Positions 43,668 to 53,518 of a stretch of 64,000 nt of DNA are shown in pieces; position 1 is the first letter of the stretch, and every line of letters starts with the position of its first letter. The DNA comes from Pseudomonas fluorescens. GTDB taxonomy: Bacteria; Pseudomonadota; Gammaproteobacteria; Pseudomonadales; Pseudomonadaceae. Below the pieces are notes generated by a model. It made no database searches. It worked only from the letters and a program-made list of their open reading frames with translations, and had not been told where the DNA came from. The DNA is taken from the NCBI RefSeq assembly GCF_902497775.2, contig NZ_OZ024668.1, forward strand, positions 3,828,326 through 3,892,325, given 5' to 3'. Made by a program: the position numbers and the translations under genes.

Positions 43668-45824
43668 GTGACCAGCATGCAACCTGCGAGCTCGGCAATA
43701 GATCCGCGCCAGAGTTTCGATGACCCGTTACTCGATGGCTTGCTGATCCTTTGCAAGCTGCATGGTTGCTCTGTCAGCCGCGCCGGCCTGAGTGCCGGTC
43801 TGCCCCTGCCCGAGCAACGCCTGAGCCTTGAGCTGCTGCCCCGCGCAGCCGCTCGGGCCGGGCTGCAGGCGCGGGTGCTACGGCGTGAACTGGGAGCGAT
43901 CTCGGCGCTCAACCTGCCGGTGCTGTTGCTGCTCAAGGACGGTCGCTGCGCGGTGCTGCGCCGCTGGGGCGATGACGGCCGGGCGCTGATCCTGCCCTGT
44001 GAGGCCGAAGGTGGCGAGCAGTGGGTCAGCCGCGATGAGTTGCTTGAAGCCTACGCCGGCGAGGCGCTGTTCGCCCGCCCCCGCCACGAACTCGAAGACC
44101 TGCGGGCGCCGTTGATGCCACGGGTCAACGCCTGGTTTCGCGACACCCTGAAGCTGTCACGCTGGCTGTACAGCGACGCCATTCTCGCCAGCCTGCTGAT
44201 CAACCTGCTGGGGCTGATGGTGCCCTTGTTCGTGATGCAGACCTACGACCGCGTGGTACCCAACCAGGCCACCTCGACGCTGTGGGTACTGAGCGCCGGC
44301 CTGCTGATCGGCACCCTGTTCGAATTGACCCTGCGCGTGGTTCGCGCCCACCTGCTCGACCAGGCCGGGAAAAAGACCGACCTGATCCTCTCCGCCACCT
44401 TGTTCGAACGCATCACCGGCATGTCGATGAAAGCCCGCCCGGCCACCGTCGGCGGCTTTGCCCAGAGCATTCATGACTTCCAGGGCTTGCGTGAATTTCT
44501 TACCGCAGTGACCCTGACCAGTATCATCGACCTGCCGTTCGTGGTGCTGATGCTGGCGGTGATCGGCCTGCTTGGCGGCTGGCTGGTGGTGATCCCGCTG
44601 ATCGCCTTTCCGGTCACCATCTTCTTTGCCCTGTTCATTCAGGTGCGCCTGCGCGACACCGTGCAAAAAAGCCTGGCCCTGGGCGCGGTGCGCCAGGCCT
44701 TGCTGATCGAAACCCTCGGCGGCCTGGAAACCCTCAAGGCCTGCAGCGCCGAAAGCGAGCGCCAGTACCAATGGGAAAGCACCCATGGCGCCCTCACCCG
44801 CCTTGACGCCCACGCCCGCAACCTGTCGGCGCTGGCCACCAACGGCACGCTGTTCATCCAGCAGTTCTGCGGCATGGCCACCATTGTTGCCGGGGTTTAC
44901 AGCATCATCGCCGGCAACCTCAGCGTCGGCGCCCTGGTTGCCAGCTATATGCTTGGCAGCCGCGTGCTGGCACCGCTGGGGCAGATCGCTGGACTGATCA
45001 CCCGCTACCAGCAGGCGCAACTGACCATGCGCAGCACCGATGCGCTGATGGCCCTGCCGCAGGAACGCCAGGCCGGCCAGCAGCCACTGGAGCGTACGCA
45101 GTTGCATGGTGCGCTCGACGTCAGCCATGTGAGCTTTCGCTACCACGGGCAGAACGCCGCCGCCCTCAACGGCATCAGCTTCAGCGTCAAGCCGGGCGAA
45201 CGCATCGGCATCATCGGCCGCAGCGGCTCGGGCAAGAGCACCCTGGCGCGGCTGCTGATGGGCTTTTATGCCCCGGACGAAGGGCAGATCCTGCTCGACA
45301 ACCTCGACCTGCGCCAGCTGGACATCGCCGACCTGCGCCACCAACTGGGCTATGTCGCCCATGACCTGCCCTTGCTGGCCGGCAGCCTGCGCGACAACCT
45401 GACCCTCGGCGCGCGCTATGTCAGTGACGCGCGCATGCTCGAAGTCGCCGAACTGACCGGCGTCAGCGAGTTGGCCCGCCAGCACCCGCAAGGCTTCGAC
45501 CGCCCGGTGGGCGAGCGCGGCCAGTTGCTCTCCGGCGGCCAGCGCCAGGCGGTACTGCTGGCCCGGGCGATGCTGCTCGAGCCGCCGATCATGATCCTCG
45601 ACGAACCCACCAGCCATATGGACAACAGCAGCGAAGACCAGCTGCGCCAGCGCCTGCATGGCTGGGTCCAGGGCAAGACTCTGCTGCTGGTCACCCACCG
45701 CACCTCGATGCTCAGCCTGGTTGACCGGCTGCTGGTGCTGGACAACGGCAAGATCGTTGCCGACGGGCCGAAGGAAGCGGTCATCGATGCACTGCGCAAA
45801 GGCCGCGTTGGCGCGGCACTCTAG
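43668..45824 (+). CDS. Type I secretion ABC transporter/ATPase (LapB/HlyB-like)
   Basis: This 718-residue inner-membrane exporter starts at GTG 43668 behind CAGGAG. An N-terminal C39-like domain (about 20-140) lacks the peptidase signature, fitting the non-cleaving docking domain of RTX exporters. A six-helix membrane domain follows (about 160-440), then an ATPase domain with Walker A GRSGSGKSTL, signature LSGGQRQA, and Walker B MILDEPTSHMD. It would power export of the adhesin through the HlyD- and TolC-type partners encoded next to it. Confidence 0.93.
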   Translation: MTSMQPASSAIDPRQSFDDPLLDGLLILCKLHGCSVSRAGLSAGLPLPEQRLSLELLPRAAARAGLQARVLRRELGAISALNLPVLLLLKDGRCAVLRRWGDDGRALILPCEAEGGEQWVSRDELLEAYAGEALFARPRHELEDLRAPLMPRVNAWFRDTLKLSRWLYSDAILASLLINLLGLMVPLFVMQTYDRVVPNQATSTLWVLSAGLLIGTLFELTLRVVRAHLLDQAGKKTDLILSATLFERITGMSMKARPATVGGFAQSIHDFQGLREFLTAVTLTSIIDLPFVVLMLAVIGLLGGWLVVIPLIAFPVTIFFALFIQVRLRDTVQKSLALGAVRQALLIETLGGLETLKACSAESERQYQWESTHGALTRLDAHARNLSALATNGTLFIQQFCGMATIVAGVYSIIAGNLSVGALVASYMLGSRVLAPLGQIAGLITRYQQAQLTMRSTDALMALPQERQAGQQPLERTQLHGALDVSHVSFRYHGQNAAALNGISFSVKPGERIGIIGRSGSGKSTLARLLMGFYAPDEGQILLDNLDLRQLDIADLRHQLGYVAHDLPLLAGSLRDNLTLGARYVSDARMLEVAELTGVSELARQHPQGFDRPVGERGQLLSGGQRQAVLLARAMLLEPPIMILDEPTSHMDNSSEDQLRQRLHGWVQGKTLLLVTHRTSMLSLVDRLLVLDNGKIVADGPKEAVIDALRKGRVGAAL

Positions 45825-45835
45825 GGGGTCCATCC

Positions 45836-47191
45836 ATGTCCGTAAGCCAAGGCCTGCGCAGTTACTTCCAGAGTTTCGGCAAGACCGCCGAACGCGAGTT
45901 CATGCCCGAAGTGGCCGGCGCCACCCTGCAGGACTCGCCGCGCCTGTCACGCATCACTGTGTGGCTGGCTGCGGGCTTGTTGCTGGTGGCGCTGCTGTGG
46001 GCCAAATTCGCCGTGCTCGATGAAGTGACCATGGGCGAAGGCAAGGCCATTCCATCAAGCAAGGTCCAGGTGATCCAGAACCTTGAAGGCGGCATCGTCA
46101 CCGAGATCTTCGTACGCGAAGGGCAGATGGTGAACAAGGGCGATACCTTGCTGCGCCTGGACGACACGCGTTTTCTGTCCAACAAGGGTGAGAGCGAAGC
46201 CGACCGCTTTGCCCTCACCGCCCAGGTCGAGCGCCTTTCCGCCGAAGCCGAAGGCCGGCCGTTCCAACTCTCCGAAGAAGTGCGCAGCAAGGCGCCGCAG
46301 GTGGCTGAGGACGAGCTGTCGCTGTACCAGTCGCGCCAACGCCGGCTGATCAGCGAGAAGCAGACCCTCAACGAACAGCTGCGGCAGAAGACTCAGGAAC
46401 TGGCCGAATTCCGCTCCAAGGTCGAACAGTACCGCTCGGCCCTGGCCCTGTTGCAGCAGGAGCTGAACATGTCGACGCCGCTGGTCGGCACCGGGGCGAT
46501 TTCACCGGTGGAGATCCTGCGCCTCAAGCGCAGCACCGTTGAAGCCCGCGGCTCGCTCAACGCCACCAGCCTGGCGATCCCCCGCGCCGAAGCGGCAGTG
46601 GCCGAGATCAAGAGCAAGATCGAAGAGTCCGAGGCCGGGTTTCGTTCGGAAGCAGCCAAGGAGCTCAACGAGAAACGCACCGACCTGTCGAAGATCACCG
46701 CCTCGAGCATCGCCATCGATGACCGGGTAACCCGCACCACCGTGGTTTCGCCGGTGCACGGGATCATCAAGCTGCTCAAGGTCAACACCATCGGCGGCGT
46801 GGTCCAGCCCGGCAGCGACCTGCTGGAGATCGTGCCGCTGGAAGACAACCTGCTGATCGAGGCCAAGGTGCGTCCGCAAGATGTCGCCTTCCTGCACCCT
46901 GGGCAGTCGGCGATGGTCAAGTTCAGCGCCTACGACTACACCATCTATGGGGGCCTGAAGGCCAAACTCGAACTGATCAGTGCCGACACCGTCACCGACG
47001 ACAAGGGCAACGCCTTTTATCTGATCCAGGTGCGTACCGACAAAAACCACCTGGGCGGTGACAACAAACCGCTGCTGATCATCCCCGGCATGACCGCCAC
47101 GGTGGATATCATCACCGGGCACAAGAGCGTGCTCGATTACCTGCTCAAGCCGGTGCTCAAGGCACGTACCGAAGCGATGCGCGAACGCTGA
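45836..47191 (+). CDS. HlyD-family periplasmic adaptor of type I secretion (LapC-like)
   Basis: This 451-residue membrane-fusion protein joins the ABC transporter to the outer-membrane channel. It has a cytoplasmic N-terminus, one TM helix (about 42-60), a lipoyl-type half motif (VIQNLEGGIVTEIFVREGQMV), long coiled coils (about 120-290) and the returning half VVSPVHGIIKLLKVNTIGGVVQ, seen as VVSPVHGIIKLLKV. A beta-barrel domain ends the protein. It begins 11 bp after the ABC gene, GGGGGTCC upstream. Two REP sequences follow. Confidence 0.93.
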   Translation: MSVSQGLRSYFQSFGKTAEREFMPEVAGATLQDSPRLSRITVWLAAGLLLVALLWAKFAVLDEVTMGEGKAIPSSKVQVIQNLEGGIVTEIFVREGQMVNKGDTLLRLDDTRFLSNKGESEADRFALTAQVERLSAEAEGRPFQLSEEVRSKAPQVAEDELSLYQSRQRRLISEKQTLNEQLRQKTQELAEFRSKVEQYRSALALLQQELNMSTPLVGTGAISPVEILRLKRSTVEARGSLNATSLAIPRAEAAVAEIKSKIEESEAGFRSEAAKELNEKRTDLSKITASSIAIDDRVTRTTVVSPVHGIIKLLKVNTIGGVVQPGSDLLEIVPLEDNLLIEAKVRPQDVAFLHPGQSAMVKFSAYDYTIYGGLKAKLELISADTVTDDKGNAFYLIQVRTDKNHLGGDNKPLLIIPGMTATVDIITGHKSVLDYLLKPVLKARTEAMRER

Positions 47192-47202
47192 GGCGTTCGC
47201 AT

Positions 47203-47277
47203 CACGGGGCAAGCCCGCTCCCACAGAATTGCCGCCTGCAGATCCAAGGTGGCAGAGGGCTTGCCCCGCGATCAGCC
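47203..47277. repeat. Inverted REP pair (REPIN)
   Basis: GGGGCAAGCCCGCTCCCACA (47206-47225) is the inverted form of the REP seen at 10964-10987; a second, partly degenerate copy GAGGGCTTGCCCCGCGATC lies at 47256-47274. Together they form a REPIN between convergent genes. Confidence 0.75.
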
Positions 47278-47280
47278 AGG

Positions 47281-47880
47281 TCAGCGCAAATGATTACGCT
47301 CGTACGTCTCGCGCCCCATCGCCGCAATCTGCCCCTCGATCAGCGCCTCGAACGGTCGTAGTAGCGCATCGAAGTTCTGCGGCGCCTCCAGCACGTTCAA
47401 TGCCTGCACCACCGCCTCAAGGGTGGACAACGCCCCCGCCTGCGGCGCCTTGCGCAGGCGATAGCGCGAAGGCAGCACCTGGGCCAGGGTCACCCGCGGC
47501 AAGGCGGCCAACAACGGATTCACATGCAGCAGCTTGCTCGCCTTGCGCCAGGTGCCATCCGGTACCACCAGTTGCCACGGCCGCTGATCCTCGCCGTCGG
47601 TATACGCCACCAGCGGCTGCGCTTGATCGCCCGGAAACAGCAAGGCACTGCGGTAACCCGGCGCCTGCAGCAGTTGCGCCAGATCCTCGAACACTTCGCC
47701 CACCTGCAGTTCGGCATTGCGCAAGCCAAGCGCCGCCAGCTTGGCGGTATTGAGGGCATGGCGCACTTCGCTGGGATGTTGCAGCAACAGCACGCGGGTG
47801 CGGCTATCGAGGGACGGGATCAACGGGCAAAGGCAATGAGCGTGTGGGCGCAAACAGCGCTCGCAGTGAATTCTGGACAT
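47281..47880 (-). CDS. DTW-domain tRNA-uridine aminocarboxypropyltransferase (TapT/YfiP-like)
   Basis: This 199-residue DTW-domain protein transfers the 3-amino-3-carboxypropyl group from S-adenosylmethionine to a tRNA uridine (acp3U47 in E. coli TapT/YfiP). The N-terminal Cys cluster CERCLRPHAHCLC, the name-giving D-x-T-W (VPDGTWRKA) and the YRLRKAPQAGALSTLEAV block are clear. ATG 47880 is used because the Cys cluster follows directly, and GGAGAACCCG lies upstream. Confidence 0.88.
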   Translation of the reverse strand: MSRIHCERCLRPHAHCLCPLIPSLDSRTRVLLLQHPSEVRHALNTAKLAALGLRNAELQVGEVFEDLAQLLQAPGYRSALLFPGDQAQPLVAYTDGEDQRPWQLVVPDGTWRKASKLLHVNPLLAALPRVTLAQVLPSRYRLRKAPQAGALSTLEAVVQALNVLEAPQNFDALLRPFEALIEGQIAAMGRETYERNHLR

Positions 47881-47958
47881 CGGGTTCTCCTGAGCGGGCA
47901 AAGTGTGCCACAGCAGTCCCGAAAAAAGCCCACTTCCCTGTGGGATAGACGAAAAGCT

Positions 47959-49524
47959 TCAGCGGTTGAAACGTTCAGCCAGGCTGTACAGGTAATCGGC
48001 CATACGTTCGAGGTCCTGGCTGATCTCGGCGCCCTGCTTGGCCTGCCCGGCGCTGTGATCGCAAAGCTGGGCGATGCGGGTGATCTGCTGGTTGATGTCT
48101 TCGGCGACATGGCTTTGCTGTTCGGACGCCGTCGCCATTTGCTGGCTCATGCCAGTGATGCGGCTGACCGCCTGGGTGATCCCCACCAACGCCGACTGCA
48201 CCGCCTCGACGCTGTGCACGCTGTCACGGGAGATCTGCTCGCCCTTGCTGGCACTGGACACCGCTCGCTCGGCCCCGGCACGCAACGAGGCGATGATCTG
48301 GTGGATTTCCTCGGTCGAGGTGCGGGTGCGCTGGGCCAGCGAGCGCACCTCGTCGGCGACCACGGCAAAGCCCCGGCCCTGCTCCCCGGCGCGCGCCGCT
48401 TCAATCGCCGCATTGAGCGCCAGCAGGTTGGTCTGCTCGGCAATCGAGGTGATGACATCGACCACGCTGCCGATCGACTGGGTCTGGTCGGCCAGGGCAT
48501 TGACCGCCTGGCCGATGTCGCTGACCGCCTCGGCCATGCTGCCCATGGCGCGCAGGCTTTGCTGCGCCAGGTCACTGCCCTGCTGGGCCAGGTGATCAGC
48601 GTCAGAGGCAGCTATGGCGGTGTTCTGCACGTTGTGCGTCACTTCCTGGATGGTCGCCGCCATTTGCGCAATCGCCGTGGCCGACTGGTCGGTTTCGCTA
48701 CGCTGCTTGTCGAGCATCTGCGCCTGGGCCCCGGACAGGTCCGAGGATTGCGCGGCGCGCGCCTTGACCCCGATACCGGCATCGACCAGGCGCGTCAGCG
48801 CTGTCTGCAACCGGGCTTCTTCACTGATGATCGCCAGGTCCAGCTGGCCTTGCAGGCCGCTGTTGTCGCTGTAGGTCAGGGCTACCAGGGGGCTGGTGAA
48901 GGCTTTCGGGTGTTCGTCCAGGGTACGCCGGATCACCCGGTTCTGCCGTGCCTCGATCAGGTACCAGGCGCTGAGCAAACTGGTCATCAATACGCCCAAC
49001 GCGGCGTACTGCGGCAGCCACAGGTAGCTGATCGCCGACAGCATGCCCGCCCCCACCAATGGCCAGCCATGCTCCAGGCTCCCGCCAAGCCGCGCCGCCA
49101 ACGGCACCGGGCTTCGCCCCTGACGCAACCGCGCATACAGCGCTGTGGCCCGGCGGATCTGCTCGCGGGTCGGTACCGAGCGCACCGACTCGTAGCCGCT
49201 GATCCGGCCGTTCTCGTAAATCGCCGTGACGTAGGCACTGACCCAGTAGAAATCGCCGTTCTTGGCGCGGTTTTTCACTACGCCCATCCAGGGTTTGCCT
49301 TGTTTGATGGTTTCCCACATATGGCCGAACACTGAGGGCGGCATGTCCGGATGACGCACCAGGTTGTGCGGCTGACCGAGCAATTCTTCATAGGTAAAAC
49401 CGCTGATGGCGACAAAGGCGTCGTTGCAATAGGTGATGCGGCTGTTGAGGTCGGTAGTGGAAATCAGCCGCTGTTCGCTCGCAAAGGTTCTTTCATGCTC
49501 AGTGACGGGCAAATTCATGCGCAT
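47959..49524 (-). CDS. PAS-containing methyl-accepting chemotaxis protein (Aer-like)
   Basis: This 521-residue chemoreceptor has an N-terminal PAS domain (about 20-125: [33 protein letters not shown]) of the Aer type that binds FAD or haem and senses redox or oxygen. Two short membrane helices (about 165-205) and a cytoplasmic signalling domain follow, with hairpin tip [20 protein letters not shown] and [13 protein letters not shown]. There is no periplasmic sensor, as in Aer. Synteny beside gbuR recalls both P. aeruginosa bdlA and P. putida aer3, but one PAS plus membrane anchor favours the Aer type. Confidence 0.88.
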   Translation of the reverse strand: MRMNLPVTEHERTFASEQRLISTTDLNSRITYCNDAFVAISGFTYEELLGQPHNLVRHPDMPPSVFGHMWETIKQGKPWMGVVKNRAKNGDFYWVSAYVTAIYENGRISGYESVRSVPTREQIRRATALYARLRQGRSPVPLAARLGGSLEHGWPLVGAGMLSAISYLWLPQYAALGVLMTSLLSAWYLIEARQNRVIRRTLDEHPKAFTSPLVALTYSDNSGLQGQLDLAIISEEARLQTALTRLVDAGIGVKARAAQSSDLSGAQAQMLDKQRSETDQSATAIAQMAATIQEVTHNVQNTAIAASDADHLAQQGSDLAQQSLRAMGSMAEAVSDIGQAVNALADQTQSIGSVVDVITSIAEQTNLLALNAAIEAARAGEQGRGFAVVADEVRSLAQRTRTSTEEIHQIIASLRAGAERAVSSASKGEQISRDSVHSVEAVQSALVGITQAVSRITGMSQQMATASEQQSHVAEDINQQITRIAQLCDHSAGQAKQGAEISQDLERMADYLYSLAERFNR

Positions 49525-49659
49525 CTGGGCGATCCCTGCTTAGGAGATGATGGGAATTTCATCAAGCCAATACAGGTTTAGCAGAGCAATTACGGGGCTG
49601 CGGCCGATATTTTCAGGTTTTTTTGCAGCCGCGACTCAATTTTTCAGTGGCGGTTTCGT

Positions 49660-50553
49660 TCAGGCAGGAGTGAGTTGCGCCTTGAGCAGATCGCGGAAGG
49701 TCTGAATCAAAGGTTCTCGGCTGCGGCCACGGCGAATGATCATGGAGAACGGCGCCTGATAGCCGAAGGTCGCCGGCGATAGCACGCGCAAATCCCCCTT
49801 GTCGGCCCAGGCCTGGGCGTAGTGCTCCGGCAGGTAGCCGATGTAGGCGCCTGACAACACCAGGATCAGCTGCGCCTCCATACTCTCCACCGTTGCCGCG
49901 CTGTGTTTGAAGCCATGGCGAGCGAGCTCGGCCTGGCTCCAGTAACCGCGACCGACCATGCGCTGCTGGGTAATCACCTGCTCGGGAATGCGCCGCTCGT
50001 TGAACAGCGGGTGACGGTTGCTGCAATACAGCCAGTGCTGCTCGCGGTACAACGGCTGATAGACCAGGCCGCTCATACGGGTGGAAAAGGCACCGATGGC
50101 CAGGTCCAGGCGGTTGTCCTGCACCCCCAGTTGCAGCTCGTAGGGGCTCGATACCGACAGGTGCAAATGCACCGCCGGGTGTTCCTGGCTGTAGGCACCG
50201 ATGGCCTCGGCCAAGGGCAAGGCCCGATCCCCCACAGTGGAGTCGATTACTCCCAGGTTGAGAGTGCCGCGCAATTCGCCCTTGAGCGCCGCCGCGTATT
50301 GCTCGAAACCGTCCATTTCCGCCAACAGGCGCAAGGTCTCCTGGTGGAACAGTTCGCCCTTGCTGGTCAGGCTGAAACCGCCGCGGCCGCGATGGCAGAG
50401 GACAATGCCCAATGCCGCCTCCAGCTGGCTCATGTAGGTACTGATCGCCGAAGTCGACAGGTTCAGTTCGCGCTGGGCATTGGCAAACCCCTGATGACGC
50501 ACGACGCTGACGAAGATGCGCAGGAGTTTCAGGTCGGGCAAGGCAGAGGCCAT
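49660..50553 (-). CDS. gbuR: LysR-family regulator, GbuR-like
   Basis: This 297-residue LysR regulator has an N-terminal winged helix (1-60: LKLLRIFVSVVRHQGFANAQ, LNLSTSAISTYMSQLEAALG) and a substrate-binding domain (about 90-295). It is divergent from the guanidinobutyrase gene, with a strong palindrome in the shared 222-bp promoter. In P. aeruginosa the equivalent gene gbuR activates gbuA in response to 4-guanidinobutyrate. The symbol rests on this context and recalled similarity. Confidence 0.78.
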   Translation of the reverse strand: MASALPDLKLLRIFVSVVRHQGFANAQRELNLSTSAISTYMSQLEAALGIVLCHRGRGGFSLTSKGELFHQETLRLLAEMDGFEQYAAALKGELRGTLNLGVIDSTVGDRALPLAEAIGAYSQEHPAVHLHLSVSSPYELQLGVQDNRLDLAIGAFSTRMSGLVYQPLYREQHWLYCSNRHPLFNERRIPEQVITQQRMVGRGYWSQAELARHGFKHSAATVESMEAQLILVLSGAYIGYLPEHYAQAWADKGDLRVLSPATFGYQAPFSMIIRRGRSREPLIQTFRDLLKAQLTPA

Positions 50554-50607
50554 CTGAGAGCGGTCCGTAGGGCAACAGATGGCCGGATTCTAACCCCACC
50601 GACGGCA

Positions 50608-50631
50608 TTAGTTCAGGAAAACCTGAACTAA
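50608..50631. promoter_or_regulatory. Perfect palindrome between gbuR and gbuA, candidate GbuR operator
   Basis: Arms TTAGTTCAGG (50608-50617) and CCTGAACTAA (50622-50631) are separated by AAAA. It lies 55 nt upstream of the LysR start and about 145 nt upstream of gbuA, where a LysR regulator would control both directions. Confidence 0.7.
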
Positions 50632-50775
50632 GTATTTGCCTGTAGCGATTCTTTTCATCCACTACCTTTTGCAGACTCTGCCGCAATCCACCTGCTTGCC
50701 GGCCTTTAAGGGTTTGTCCCGGGCCAGCCAGACAGGTTCCAACAACTACAACAATCGAATCGATGAGGCCCGACC

Positions 50776-51726
50776 GTGGACAAGATTCTGCACCAACCAC
50801 TGGGCGGCAACGAAATGCCGCGCTTCGGCGGCATCGCCACCATGCTCCGTCTCCCTCACTTGCAAAGCGCCGAAGGCCTGGATGCCGCATTTATCGGCAT
50901 CCCCCTGGACATCGGCACCTCGCTGCGCTCCGGCACCCGCTTCGGCCCGCGGCAGATCCGCGCCGAATCGGTGATGATCCGCCCGTACAACATGGCCACT
51001 GGCGCTGCACCCTTCGATTCGTTGTCGGTTGCCGATATCGGCGACGTGGCAATCAACACCTTCAACCTGCTCGACGCCGTGCGGATCATTGAAGAAGCCT
51101 ACGACGAGATCCTCGAACACAACGTCATCCCCATGACCATGGGCGGTGACCACACCATCACCCTGCCGATCCTGCGGGCGATCCACAAGAAGCACGGCAA
51201 GGTCGGGCTGGTGCATATCGATGCCCACGCCGACGTCAACGACCACATGTTCGGCGAGAAGATCGCCCACGGCACCACCTTCCGCCGCGCCGTCGAAGAA
51301 GGCCTGCTGGACTGCGACCGCGTGGTACAGATCGGCCTGCGCGCCCAGGGCTATACCGCCGAGGACTTCAACTGGAGCCGCAAGCAGGGCTTTCGTGTGG
51401 TCCAGGCCGAAGAGTGCTGGCACAAGTCGCTGGCGCCATTGATGGCTGAAGTGCGCGAGAAAGTCGGTGGCGGCCCGGTGTACCTGAGCTTCGACATCGA
51501 CGGTATCGACCCAGCCTGGGCGCCCGGCACCGGCACCCCGGAAATCGGCGGCCTGACCACCATCCAGGCGATGGAAATCATCCGCGGCTGCCAGGGCCTG
51601 GACCTGATCGGCTGCGACCTGGTGGAAGTCTCGCCACCTTATGACACCACCGGCAACACCTCGCTGCTGGGTGCCAACCTGCTGTACGAAATGCTCTGTG
51701 CACTGCCGGGCGTGGTTCGCCGCTAA
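50776..51726 (+). CDS. gbuA: Guanidinobutyrase (ureohydrolase/agmatinase family)
   Basis: This 316-residue Mn-dependent ureohydrolase most likely splits 4-guanidinobutyrate into 4-aminobutyrate and urea in arginine/agmatine catabolism. The metal ligands lie in MGGDHTITLP, HIDAHADVNDH and SFDIDGIDPAWAPGTGTPE. The N-terminus MDKILHQPLGGNEMPRFGGI and RAESVMIRPYNMATGA match P. aeruginosa GbuA as recalled, more than SpeB agmatinases. GTG 50776 is used, with GAGG 7 nt upstream. A sodium:solute symporter gene follows. Confidence 0.85.
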   Translation: MDKILHQPLGGNEMPRFGGIATMLRLPHLQSAEGLDAAFIGIPLDIGTSLRSGTRFGPRQIRAESVMIRPYNMATGAAPFDSLSVADIGDVAINTFNLLDAVRIIEEAYDEILEHNVIPMTMGGDHTITLPILRAIHKKHGKVGLVHIDAHADVNDHMFGEKIAHGTTFRRAVEEGLLDCDRVVQIGLRAQGYTAEDFNWSRKQGFRVVQAEECWHKSLAPLMAEVREKVGGGPVYLSFDIDGIDPAWAPGTGTPEIGGLTTIQAMEIIRGCQGLDLIGCDLVEVSPPYDTTGNTSLLGANLLYEMLCALPGVVRR

Positions 51727-51871
51727 CGGTTGTACACAAGGAGTTGCAACAGGGCAGGAGCCATGACAGTCGGGCCGCAACGACGGCCCGCTGAGTAGAC
51801 GAATGACCTGGCGTCAGGCTTGCCTGGCGCCGGGGTCGATCTCACCATAATAAAGATAATTGGAGACACCC

Positions 51872-53251
51872 ATGGCCTTGGACATATTCGTTGTTCTGAT
51901 CTATGCGGCCGGCATGCTCGCGCTCGGCTGGTTCGGCATGCGCCGGGCAAAAACCCATGAAGATTACCTGGTGGCCGGGCGTAACCTGGGCCCAAGTCTG
52001 TACATGGGCACCATGGCCGCCACGGTCCTGGGCGGCGCTTCGACCGTCGGCACCGTGCGCCTGGGCTATGTCCACGGGATTTCCGGATTCTGGCTGTGCG
52101 CGGCACTGGGCCTGGGCATCATTGCCCTGAACCTGTTCCTGGCCAAGCCGCTGCTGCGCCTGAAGATCTTCACCGTCACCCAGGTGCTGGAAAAGCGCTA
52201 CAACCCCATGGCCCGCCAGGCCAGCGCAGTGATCATGCTGGCTTACGCACTGATGATCGCGGTGACCTCGACCCTGGCCATCGGCACTGTCCTGCAAGTG
52301 CTGTTCGACCTGCCGTTCTGGGGCGCGATTCTGCTCGGTGGTGGCGTAGTAGTGGTGTACTCGACCATTGGCGGCATGTGGTCGCTGACCCTGACCGACA
52401 TCGTCCAGTTCGTGATCAAGACCGTCGGCCTGATGTTCGTCCTGCTGCCCATCTGCCTGTACAAGGTTGGTGGCTGGGATCAACTGGTGGCCAAGCTGCC
52501 GGCCAGCAACTTCAGCCTGACCACCATCGGTTGGGACACCATCATCACCTACTTCCTGATCTACTTCTTCGGCATCCTGATCGGCCAGGATATCTGGCAA
52601 CGGGTGTTCACCGCCCGTGACGAGAAGGTCGCCAAGTACGCGGGTACCACTGCGGGTGTCTATTGCGTGATCTACGGCCTGGTCTGCGCGCTGATCGGCA
52701 TGACCGCGCACATCCTCCTCCCGGACCTGGACAACGCCAACAACGCCTTCGCCGCCATCGTCAAATCCACCCTGCCCGATGGCATCCGTGGCCTGGTAAT
52801 TGCCGCTGCACTGGCCGCGATGATGTCCACCGCCAGTGCCGGCCTGCTGGCAGCCTCGACCGTGCTGACCGAAGACCTGCTGCCAAAACTGCGCGGCGGC
52901 AAACAGTCGAGCCTGGGCATCAACCGCCTGTTTACCCTGCTGACCGGGATTGCCGTGCTGGGTATCGCCCTGGTGGTGACCGATGTGATCAGCGCCCTGA
53001 CCCTGGCCTACAACCTGCTGGTAGGCGGCATGCTGGTTCCGCTGATCGGCGCTATTTACTGGAAGCGCGCCACCACCGGTGCTGCAATCACCAGTATGAC
53101 CCTGGGCTTCGTCACTGCCCTGGGGTTCATGATCAAGGATGGGATGGATGCCAACACGCCGATCTACTACAGCCTTGCGATCGGCCTGGTGAGCTTTGTG
53201 GTAGTCAGCCTGCTGTCGCGCCGCCCGGTAGGCGCCGTCAACCTGGCCTGA
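51872..53251 (+). CDS. Sodium:solute symporter (SSS family)
   Basis: This 459-residue inner-membrane symporter has about 13 helices and SSS hallmarks (VAGRNLGPSLYMGTMAATVLGGAST at the first helices, VVVYSTIGGMWSLTLTDIVQF, GTTAGVYCVIYGLVCALIGM in part). ATG 51872 is chosen since TGGAGA lies 6 nt upstream; the in-frame TTG at 51860 has none. It lies 145 bp after gbuA on the same strand, so it may import guanidinobutyrate or a related compound; this is inference. The gap holds a GGGCCG-N6-CGGCCC hairpin (51772-51789). Confidence 0.87.
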   Translation: MALDIFVVLIYAAGMLALGWFGMRRAKTHEDYLVAGRNLGPSLYMGTMAATVLGGASTVGTVRLGYVHGISGFWLCAALGLGIIALNLFLAKPLLRLKIFTVTQVLEKRYNPMARQASAVIMLAYALMIAVTSTLAIGTVLQVLFDLPFWGAILLGGGVVVVYSTIGGMWSLTLTDIVQFVIKTVGLMFVLLPICLYKVGGWDQLVAKLPASNFSLTTIGWDTIITYFLIYFFGILIGQDIWQRVFTARDEKVAKYAGTTAGVYCVIYGLVCALIGMTAHILLPDLDNANNAFAAIVKSTLPDGIRGLVIAAALAAMMSTASAGLLAASTVLTEDLLPKLRGGKQSSLGINRLFTLLTGIAVLGIALVVTDVISALTLAYNLLVGGMLVPLIGAIYWKRATTGAAITSMTLGFVTALGFMIKDGMDANTPIYYSLAIGLVSFVVVSLLSRRPVGAVNLA

Positions 53252-53267
53252 CCGATAGGTGCACAAC

Positions 53268-53307
53268 GGCCGTCGCATCAGCAATGATGCGGCGGCCTAC
53301 GTGTTTT
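53268..53307 (+). terminator. Terminator of the symporter gene
   Basis: A 13-bp stem (53268-53280 with 53285-53297; one G-U pair on the plus strand) with loop GCAA is followed by TACGTGTTTT. On the minus strand the stem has a mismatch and no U-run but may still mark the end of the small transcript running the other way. Confidence 0.75.
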
Positions 53308-53431
53308 AGCGACGTGGCTGGCGCTTGCGCTGTTCTTCGTCGGTTGGGATCGGCACCGGCTGCAGCGGTGGCGGGATCAGGCCCAAGGCAGCGGCCAGGT
53401 CGTGGAGCCAGTTGAACAGATGGTTTCTCAT
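53306..53431 (-). CDS. 41-residue small protein behind an Anr-type promoter
   Basis: The small ORF encodes MRNHLFNWLHDLAAALGL, then IPPPLQPVPIPTDEEQRKRQ and PRR: an amphipathic/hydrophobic helix, a proline-rich middle and a basic tail. GGGGGAG stands just before the ATG. A perfect Anr box and -10 lie upstream, giving a leader of about 80 nt and a total RNA of about 245 nt. Low-oxygen expression is therefore likely. In P. aeruginosa an Anr-induced short transcript (PA1414/SicX) lies near the gbuA-symporter region; this may be its counterpart, so the RNA could work as an sRNA as well as or instead of a messenger. Confidence 0.65.
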   Translation of the reverse strand: MRNHLFNWLHDLAAALGLIPPPLQPVPIPTDEEQRKRQPRR

Positions 53432-53518
53432 AACTCCCCCTTACGGGTCAGCCTGCACGGCGAATAAATCCTGCGATGCTTCATACAGATCATAGTCCCA
53501 AGTATTGCAATGCGCATG

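Noticed and set aside
47959..49524. Naming the chemoreceptor BdlA from synteny
   Set aside because: BdlA has two PAS domains and no membrane segment; this protein has one PAS and a membrane anchor, so an Aer type fits better.
51842..53284. 480-codon minus-strand ORF over the symporter
   Set aside because: Gln/His/Gly-rich shadow of a membrane-protein gene.
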